Made by a program: the position numbers and the translations under genes. Positions 4,526 to 8,206 of a stretch of 8,206 nucleotides of DNA are shown here, piece after piece (position 1 is the stretch's first letter; every line of letters begins with the position of its first letter). The notes beneath the pieces were generated by a model. That model was given only the letters and a program-made list of their open reading frames with translations. It ran no database searches and had not been told where the DNA came from. This DNA is from Patescibacteria group bacterium (GTDB lineage Bacteria; Patescibacteriota; Patescibacteriia; Patescibacteriales; VMTK01), in contig JAHIME010000048.1 in NCBI GenBank assembly GCA_018896595.1, positions 1-8,206 on the forward strand, read 5' to 3'.

Positions 4526-5554
4526 ATGTACAATGATATTAAACAAAAATTTAACGGCCTGGAAAAACAATTAGCCGACCCTTCCATCATCGGCAATCAT
4601 GAAAAATTAAAAGAAATTTCCGGCCGGCACGCCGAACTCAAGAATGTAGTTGGGATGATTTTAATATTGGAAAAAATTGAAAACAACATTAAGCAGAACA
4701 AGGAAATCATGGAAAAAGAAAAGGAGGGGGAATTAAAAGCAATGGCGGAAGAGGAATTGATTGAACTTGAAAGGCAAAAAGGCGAACTGGGCAAAAAAAT
4801 AGAAGAGGAACTGCATCCGGCAGACCCCAACGACAAAAAAAATGTAATCGTGGAAATCCGCGCCGGCACGGGCGGAGACGAGTCAGCTTTATTCGCGGCT
4901 GATTTATTCCGCATGTATTCCCGCTTTGCCGAGCGCCTGGGCTGGAAATTGAATGTTTTAAATTCAAGCCGCATCGGCATCGGCGGCTTTAAGGAAGTGA
5001 TTTTTGAAGTCAAAGGAAGCGGCGTTTATGGAAAATTAAAATACGAAAGAGGGACTCATCGGGTGCAAAGGGTTCCGGAAACGGAAAAACAGGGCCGCGT
5101 CCATACTTCAGCCGCGACTGTGGCGGTTTTTCCCGAAGCGAAAGAAGTTGATTTGGAAATTAAACCGCAAGATATCAGGATAGACACATTTTGCTCATCA
5201 GGCCCGGGCGGCCAAAGCGTTAACACCACTTACTCGGCCGTTAGGATTACCCATCTGGCAAGCGGTTTGGTTGCTTCCTGCCAGGACCAGAAATCTCAGC
5301 ACCAAAATAAGGAAAAAGCCATGCAAATCCTCCGTTCCCGCCTGCTTGCGCAAGTTGAAGAAGAAAAAAGGAGAAGGGAATCGGCGGAAAGAAAAGAGAT
5401 GGTCGGCTCGGGCGACCGCAGCGATAAAATCAGAACTTACAATTTCCCTCAAGATAGAATTACCGACCACAGAATCAAAATGAACTGGCACGGGATTGAT
5501 AAAATAATGGAGGGAGGAGTGGGCGAAATTATTGAAGCGCTAAAAAATGGCTGA
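4526..5554 (+). CDS. prfA: Peptide chain release factor 1
   Basis: A 342-residue class I release factor that reads UAA and UAG and triggers peptidyl-tRNA hydrolysis on the ribosome. The N-terminal coiled-coil domain spans about residues 1-100. GTGGDESALFA begins the core near residue 114. The codon-recognition tripeptide is PET at 184-186 in HRVQRVPETEKQGRVHTSA. The catalytic GGQ is at 228-230 in SSGPGGQSVNTT; Gln230 is the residue methylated by PrmC. The C-terminal RTYNFPQDRITDHR signature is intact. It is slightly shorter than the 360 residues of E. coli. It ends in TGA, and prmC follows on the same strand, the same pairing as in E. coli. No Shine-Dalgarno sequence precedes the start, and the MYNDIKQKF start fits the coiled-coil onset. 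Confidence 0.97.
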   Translation: MYNDIKQKFNGLEKQLADPSIIGNHEKLKEISGRHAELKNVVGMILILEKIENNIKQNKEIMEKEKEGELKAMAEEELIELERQKGELGKKIEEELHPADPNDKKNVIVEIRAGTGGDESALFAADLFRMYSRFAERLGWKLNVLNSSRIGIGGFKEVIFEVKGSGVYGKLKYERGTHRVQRVPETEKQGRVHTSAATVAVFPEAKEVDLEIKPQDIRIDTFCSSGPGGQSVNTTYSAVRITHLASGLVASCQDQKSQHQNKEKAMQILRSRLLAQVEEEKRRRESAERKEMVGSGDRSDKIRTYNFPQDRITDHRIKMNWHGIDKIMEGGVGEIIEALKNG

Positions 5555-5569
5555 AGGGATAATATCATA

Positions 5570-5719
5570 AAATCCTAAATCCTAAATTAAAGCTTTATAA
5601 CATCCAATACTCAATACTCAACATTCATTCAATATTCAAATATTCAAATATTTATAATTTTATTGATTATTTAAATATTAGATGTTGATTGGATATTGAA
5701 TATTGGTTATTGGTTATTG
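5570..5719. repeat. Heptamer arrays in inverted orientation before prmC
   Basis: The prfA-prmC junction is almost entirely short repeats. It holds aaatcct x2 (5570-5583), aatactc x2 plus aacattc and attcaat (5606-5633), then attcaaat x2 (5634-5649). On the far side ggatatt, gaatatt, ggttatt, ggttatt (5691-5718) are the reverse-complement type of the 5606-5626 units. The two halves could therefore pair into a long imperfect AT-rich hairpin. No promoter or ribosome binding site stands out, so prmC may be cotranscribed with prfA. Confidence 0.75.
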
Positions 5720-5728
5720 TCTTACAAT

Positions 5729-6700
5729 ATGACAATCGGTCAAGTATTAAAAGAAGCAGTTATAAAACTTAATAATTACAATACTCAACCTCCGCATTTA
5801 GACACGGAAATTTTGCTATCGCATCTCTTAAAAAAACCGCGCGAATATATCTTGGCTCATCCTGAAAAAAAACTCACTCAAAAACAAGTTTCAAGTTTCA
5901 AGTTTCAAGTTGCGCGCCGCGCCAAGGGCGAACCCATCGCCTACATCACCGGCCATAAAGAATTTTACGGCCTGGATTTTTTTGTTGACAAAAATGTTTT
6001 AATACCCCGCCCGGAAACGGAACTGATGGTAGATGAAATCATGAAACATAAAACATATAACACAAAACATATAATATTTATAGATGTTGGCACAGGCAGC
6101 GGCTGTATTATTATTACTCTGGCAAAATTATTAAAAAATAATATCCCTGCCTTGCCGGCAGGCAGGCAATTTCTCGCAACAGATATTTCCAAACCCGCGC
6201 TATTAATCGCCCGCAAAAACGCCAAACTGCACCAAGTTGACAAACAGATAAAATTCTTACAAGGCGACTTGATGGAACCGATTTTAAAATCCCCCCTCAC
6301 CCCCCTTGCGAAGGGGGGCAAAATTATTATCACCGCCAACCTCCCCTACTTAACCCCTTCTCAAATAAAAAACTCGCCTTCCATCAAATACGAACCAAAG
6401 CTTGCCTTGTCCGCAGGCGCGGACGGGTTGAAGTATTACCGCAAATTATTTAAACAAATTCAACGCATTCGCCTTCTACCGAACTTTAGTTCGGGTTCGC
6501 GAGGCTTTAGCCTCGCCGGGCGGCTAAAGCCGCCAAAACCCGACTTAAAAGTCGGTAGAATAATCGTGTTATGTGAAATAGACCCCTCTCAAACAACTAA
6601 AATAAAACAGCTTATTAAAAAAGAACTGTTTAACGCGAAAATACAAATAAAAAAAGACCTGCGCGGCCTAAACAGAATGGTTGTTTGCTTTATGTCTTAA
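5729..6700 (+). CDS. prmC: Release factor glutamine methyltransferase, repeat-riddled
   Basis: PrmC uses S-adenosylmethionine to methylate the GGQ glutamine of RF1, encoded just upstream, and of RF2. From ATG 5729 it has 323 residues starting MTIGQVLKEA. A TTG at 5696 would only add translated repeat. Visible are the N-terminal helical domain (DTEILLSHLL), the GEPIAYITGHKEFYGLDF segment, IPRPETE, the SAM-binding DVGTGSG at about 119-125, and NLPY at 205-208 where the family normally has NPPY. Five segments are repeat-derived and in frame: VSSFKFQV (heptamer array), KHKTYNTKH (heptamer array), PALPAGRQ, SPLTPLAKGG, and a 29-residue stretch at 249-277 from the palindromic element. All fall in linkers or loops and the catalytic core is uninterrupted, so the enzyme is probably functional. 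No Shine-Dalgarno sequence is seen. Confidence 0.93.
   Translation: MTIGQVLKEAVIKLNNYNTQPPHLDTEILLSHLLKKPREYILAHPEKKLTQKQVSSFKFQVARRAKGEPIAYITGHKEFYGLDFFVDKNVLIPRPETELMVDEIMKHKTYNTKHIIFIDVGTGSGCIIITLAKLLKNNIPALPAGRQFLATDISKPALLIARKNAKLHQVDKQIKFLQGDLMEPILKSPLTPLAKGGKIIITANLPYLTPSQIKNSPSIKYEPKLALSAGADGLKYYRKLFKQIQRIRLLPNFSSGSRGFSLAGRLKPPKPDLKVGRIIVLCEIDPSQTTKIKQLIKKELFNAKIQIKKDLRGLNRMVVCFMS
5885..5911. repeat. Tandem heptamer array inside prmC (caagttt)
   Basis: Three exact caagttt copies are followed by a fourth lacking its last base. They encode QVSSFKFQV in the linker before the catalytic domain. Gain or loss of one 7-bp unit would shift the prmC frame, so this is a potential slippage site. 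Confidence 0.9.
6040..6074. repeat. Heptamer array inside prmC (catgaaa family)
   Basis: Five 7-bp units (catgaaa, cataaaa, catataa, cacaaaa, catataa) encode MKHKTYNTKH just before the SAM-binding strand. The first unit equals those at the ricT start (2237-2243 and 2251-2257). Confidence 0.8.
6146..6169. repeat. GC-rich palindromic repeat inside prmC (PAGRQ type)
   Basis: cctgcc (6146-6151) can pair with ggcagg (6157-6162), and a second ggcagg follows. The insert encodes PALPAGRQ and matches the ricT element at 2048-2088 in orientation and reading frame, apart from about 12 extra bases in the latter. Confidence 0.85.
6291..6319. repeat. C-run/G-run hairpin inside prmC
   Basis: A perfect 8-bp stem (6300-6307 with 6311-6318, gcg loop) is preceded by another C-run. 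It encodes SPLTPLAKGG in frame, at a loop just before the NLPY catalytic strand. Its architecture resembles the hairpin at 1326-1349. Confidence 0.85.
6474..6560. repeat. Palindromic four-hairpin element, copy B (in frame in prmC)
   Basis: An 87-bp copy has the same 9-bp terminal inverted repeat as copy A (6474-6482 and 6552-6560). Its hairpins are 6479-6494, 6499-6516, 6519-6534 and 6540-6555, again with two ttta and two taaa loops. Being 87 bp (29 codons) with no stop in the used frame, it leaves prmC open. It sits between the helix of GLKYYRKLFKQI and the strand IIVLCEI, where other PrmC proteins have a short LKPGG-type turn. Stem substitutions relative to copy A are compensated on the opposite arm. 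Confidence 0.92.
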
Positions 6701-6712
6701 ATTTGACATAAA
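6689..6712. promoter_or_regulatory. Inverted repeat overlapping the hicB -35, candidate operator
   Basis: Perfect 8-bp arms tttatgtc (6689-6696) and gacataaa (6705-6712) are separated by 8 bp. The right arm covers most of the -35 TTGACA, and the spacer includes the prmC stop codon. The placement suits a repressor site. The antitoxin here has no visible DNA-binding domain, so the binder is unknown. It has no T-run and does not look like a terminator. Confidence 0.4.
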
Positions 6713-6731
6713 TTGTTAAATAAACTATTAT
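6703..6731 (+). promoter_or_regulatory. Sigma70-type promoter of hicB-hicA
   Basis: A perfect -35 TTGACA (6703-6708), a 17-bp spacer and TATTAT (6726-6731, five of six matches) make this the best promoter in the window. The expected start, seven bases beyond the -10, is position 6738, the A of the hicB ATG, which implies a leaderless mRNA. The promoter begins three bases after the prmC stop. Confidence 0.75.
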
Positions 6732-6737
6732 GTAAGT

Positions 6738-6956
6738 ATGAAATTATTAATTAATCTACAATATGATTTTGAATACAGCGGCTTTGTTGCCGATTGTCCT
6801 GCCTTGCCGGGTTGCATGTCTCAAGGAAAAACCAGAAAAGAGGCATTAAAAAATATTCGGGAAGCTATTCGCGGCTATGTTAAAGTCCTTAAAAAACATC
6901 ATCAAACCGCTCCCCTTGAAGTAACAATTCCCAATTATGTAGAGATAAAAATTTAA
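6738..6956 (+). CDS. hicB: Short HicB-like antitoxin
   Basis: This 72-residue protein has the degenerate RNase-H-like HicB fold (UPF0150). Strands MKLLINLQYDFEYSGFVADCP lead into LPGCMSQGKTRKEALKNIREAI at about residues 23-44, the family signature. It should bind and neutralise the HicA toxin encoded immediately downstream. It is shorter than HicB proteins of about 130 residues and stops after the core fold, with no ribbon-helix-helix or helix-turn-helix DNA-binding domain visible, so autorepression is doubtful. The order is antitoxin then toxin, with a 3-bp gap, the reverse of E. coli hicA-hicB. The start sits at the predicted transcription start and has no Shine-Dalgarno sequence. Confidence 0.88.
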   Translation: MKLLINLQYDFEYSGFVADCPALPGCMSQGKTRKEALKNIREAIRGYVKVLKKHHQTAPLEVTIPNYVEIKI

Positions 6957-6959
6957 TCT

Positions 6960-7199
6960 ATGGGCATTCTGAGCAACATTTCCGGCAAAGAAGCCGTAAA
7001 AGTTTTTAAGAAAATTGGTTATTATCTTGACCATCAGCAAGGAAGCCATATGATTTTATATAATGACCAGCATGGATATCCTCCTCTCTGCATTCCAAAT
7101 CACAAAGAATTAGCGCCCGGATTGCTTGCCGCTCAAATCAAGAGGGCTAAACTTACTGTTGATGAATTTAATCAAATGAGAAAAGGGGGCAAGGGATAA
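6960..7199 (+). CDS. hicA: HicA-family mRNA interferase toxin
   Basis: A 79-residue toxin of the HicA (YcfA) family, with a double-stranded-RNA-binding-like fold that cleaves mRNA and arrests translation. The family pattern is clear: SGKEAVKVFKKIGYYLDHQQGSHMILYN, with the catalytic His30 in GSH, then a strand with IPNHKELAPGLLAAQIKRAKLTVDEF. Length is normal and the active-site His is present, so it is probably active. It starts three bases after the hicB stop and should be translated from the same mRNA; no Shine-Dalgarno sequence is visible, suggesting translational coupling. A hairpin with a T-run follows 22 bases after the stop. Confidence 0.9.
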   Translation: MGILSNISGKEAVKVFKKIGYYLDHQQGSHMILYNDQHGYPPLCIPNHKELAPGLLAAQIKRAKLTVDEFNQMRKGGKG

Positions 7200-7221
7200 A
7201 AATAGAAATTTTTTTATTTTC

Positions 7222-7250
7222 AACAACCAACTCAAGCTGGCTGTTTTTTT
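7222..7250 (+). terminator. Terminator after hicA
   Basis: Arms at 7222-7231 and 7236-7245 form an interrupted hairpin (two A-C mismatches, tcaa loop) followed by a run of seven T. On the minus strand the same two positions become G-U pairs and the stem is continuous, but no T-run follows there. It sits between convergent genes, and its T-run overlaps the stop codon of the minus-strand gene at 7249. Confidence 0.6.
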
Positions 7251-8206
7251 ATTCAAACTTCACCTTTCCCTTAATTTTCATCTGTCCGCCGTCAAACCTG
7301 AATTTAGCCGGCGCGGCCGGCGCTGTGTAAGTTACTTCAAGATAAGGGTCTTGGGCTGTGTCTGTTTGTTCGGAAAAATAAATATTAGAAGAATTATTTC
7401 CGGTTGGGGCGGTGTTGGTAAGATCACGGCCTAAAATAACTCCTAATTTAGTCCAATCAGTTTTTGAAATCCATCCTATGCCAGTTGGATTGAGAGGAAT
7501 CTGGGCAATTACGCCATCTGACGCACTCAAAGCCAAAGAACCGCCGGATGTAAAAGTTAATGCGTCAAAATCTGCCGTTGTAAGCTCTGATATTGACGGC
7601 TGAGAAGTCTGAACCACCTCCCAGCTAGTTAAATCAGCATTATAATGTCCATATTCATAAATATAAAAGGTTAAAGTGGCATCAGTAATAGTGCCGGTGT
7701 CAGCGATTCCAGAAGTATCAATCGGAAAAAAGGCTCTATCGACTCTCCAATTCGTGGCCAATACTTTCCTTGCCCCTATCGCTTCAATTAAATAAGTCAG
7801 TGTATAACTTACACTAGTGCCCGTTGTTGCATTCCGAGCCGCAGCCCAAGTAGTCGCTGCCCAGTATCTTACTGTCCCATCCCCGGCCCCGGCATAATAA
7901 ATCCCGGTATCAGCCAAAGCATTCATACTAAAAAAGGCTTTCAGCTTGGCTAAAAAATTTGGTTTTGTTTGCTTGCTAAATTCTTCAGCCGTGGTTGTGG
8001 CGGTTTCAGTCTGGTACCATTTATTATTACTCGCGTCTTTATAAAACGGCTCTCCGGCGTAAAATCTGCCAACCCAAACTTCTTTTTCACTCTCACTTGC
8101 GGCGACGGCTCCATCGTCTCCGGCCGCAACCTCGCCGTCGGCTCCATAGTCCGAGCGAAGCGAGGCTGTGGAGCCTTCTTGCGTATTCGCATCTTGGCTC
8201 CACAGC
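7249..8206 (-). CDS. C-terminal part of a beta-rich, probably surface-exposed protein
   Basis: The frame ending at 7249 is open without a stop through 8205, so at least 318 residues are coded and the true start is outside the window. The Met at 7926 is internal. The visible N-terminal stretch is acidic and Ala/Gly-rich (GEVAAGDDGAVAASESE), followed by a short segment (GEPFYKDASNNKWYQTE), a Lys-rich linker (FLAKLKAFFS), then about 220 residues rich in Thr, Ser, Ala and Gly. That part includes WRVDRAFFPIDTSGI, ITDATLTFYIYEYG, LTSWEVVQTSQ and a closing DPYLEVTYT, resembling a DNRLRE/carbohydrate-binding-like beta-sandwich found in extracellular proteins. The end is FRFDGGQMKIKGKVKFE. No catalytic motif or membrane segment is visible, and any signal peptide would lie outside. 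Cell-surface location is inferred. Confidence 0.8.
   Translation of the reverse strand, partial: LWSQDANTQEGSTASLRSDYGADGEVAAGDDGAVAASESEKEVWVGRFYAGEPFYKDASNNKWYQTETATTTAEEFSKQTKPNFLAKLKAFFSMNALADTGIYYAGAGDGTVRYWAATTWAAARNATTGTSVSYTLTYLIEAIGARKVLATNWRVDRAFFPIDTSGIADTGTITDATLTFYIYEYGHYNADLTSWEVVQTSQPSISELTTADFDALTFTSGGSLALSASDGVIAQIPLNPTGIGWISKTDWTKLGVILGRDLTNTAPTGNNSSNIYFSEQTDTAQDPYLEVTYTAPAAPAKFRFDGGQMKIKGKVKFE
8107..8206. repeat. GGCTCCA-centred palindromic repeats inside the right-edge gene
   Basis: The motif ggctcca occurs at 8107, 8140 and 8196, and inverted at 8169-8175. The copies at 8140-8149 and 8166-8175 pair over 10 bp with one G-T, and those at 8165-8175 and 8196-8206 pair perfectly over 11 bp. 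The right repeat runs into the window edge. The gene stays open through all of it, adding a Gly/Asp/Ala/Ser-rich segment. Confidence 0.7.

Noticed and set aside
5552..5559. Reassigned TGA codon after prfA
   Set aside because: Reading through TGA would add only a few codons before a TAA, and RF1 C-termini normally end about here; all other genes end in TAA or TAG, so nothing requires a changed code.
5696..5728. Alternative TTG start of prmC
   Set aside because: The 11 extra residues are translated heptamer repeat; the conserved PrmC N-terminus begins at the ATG at 5729.
7950..8192. Minus-strand frame starting MRIRKKAPQPRF
   Set aside because: It overlaps the other minus-strand frame that continues from 7249 to the window edge. 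Its Arg/Pro-rich translation arises from the GGCTCCA repeats and does not look like a protein.

Overview
The window looks like a piece of a Candidate Phyla Radiation (Patescibacteria, Parcubacteria-like) chromosome. This is inferred from short slimmed-down housekeeping genes, AT-rich junctions with almost no Shine-Dalgarno sequences, and GC-rich palindromic repeats read through as PAGRQ and SPLTPLAKGG-type peptides inside proteins, which are familiar from such genomes. No phylogenetic search was possible. Visible stops are TAA, TAG and, for prfA, TGA. That fits the standard bacterial code, although prfA alone does not prove it.

Layout. The left half is read on the minus strand. From right to left it holds rpsB (ribosomal protein S2), tsf (EF-Ts), a PSP1/RicT-like protein, a rho-independent terminator, gap (glyceraldehyde-3-phosphate dehydrogenase) with its own extended -10 promoter, and the first 15 codons of another gene at the left edge. 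A divergent intergenic region (3870-4100) separates this block from the plus-strand genes: rpmE (L31), a long hairpin terminator, prfA (release factor 1), prmC (release factor glutamine methyltransferase, whose substrate is the RF1 encoded just upstream), then hicB-hicA, a toxin-antitoxin pair with a clear sigma70-type promoter. The right edge holds the C-terminal part of a minus-strand beta-rich, probably cell-surface protein that stays open to the window end.

Most genes serve translation: S2, EF-Ts, L31, RF1 and the RF1-modifying enzyme. Glycolysis and a toxin-antitoxin module sit beside them.

The most unusual content is the repeats. An 87-88 bp palindromic element made of four small hairpins occurs twice, once in the probable 5' leader of gap and once in frame inside prmC, and all four stems differ by paired substitutions. 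Degenerate tandem arrays with a strict 7-bp period occur at the tsf-ricT, rpsB-tsf and prfA-prmC junctions, downstream of gap, and twice inside prmC. Altogether prmC carries five repeat-derived segments, all in frame. A GC-rich palindrome encodes nearly the same peptide (PA-x-PAGRQ) in both ricT and prmC. The genes gap, tsf, rpsB, rpmE and prfA appear free of such insertions.
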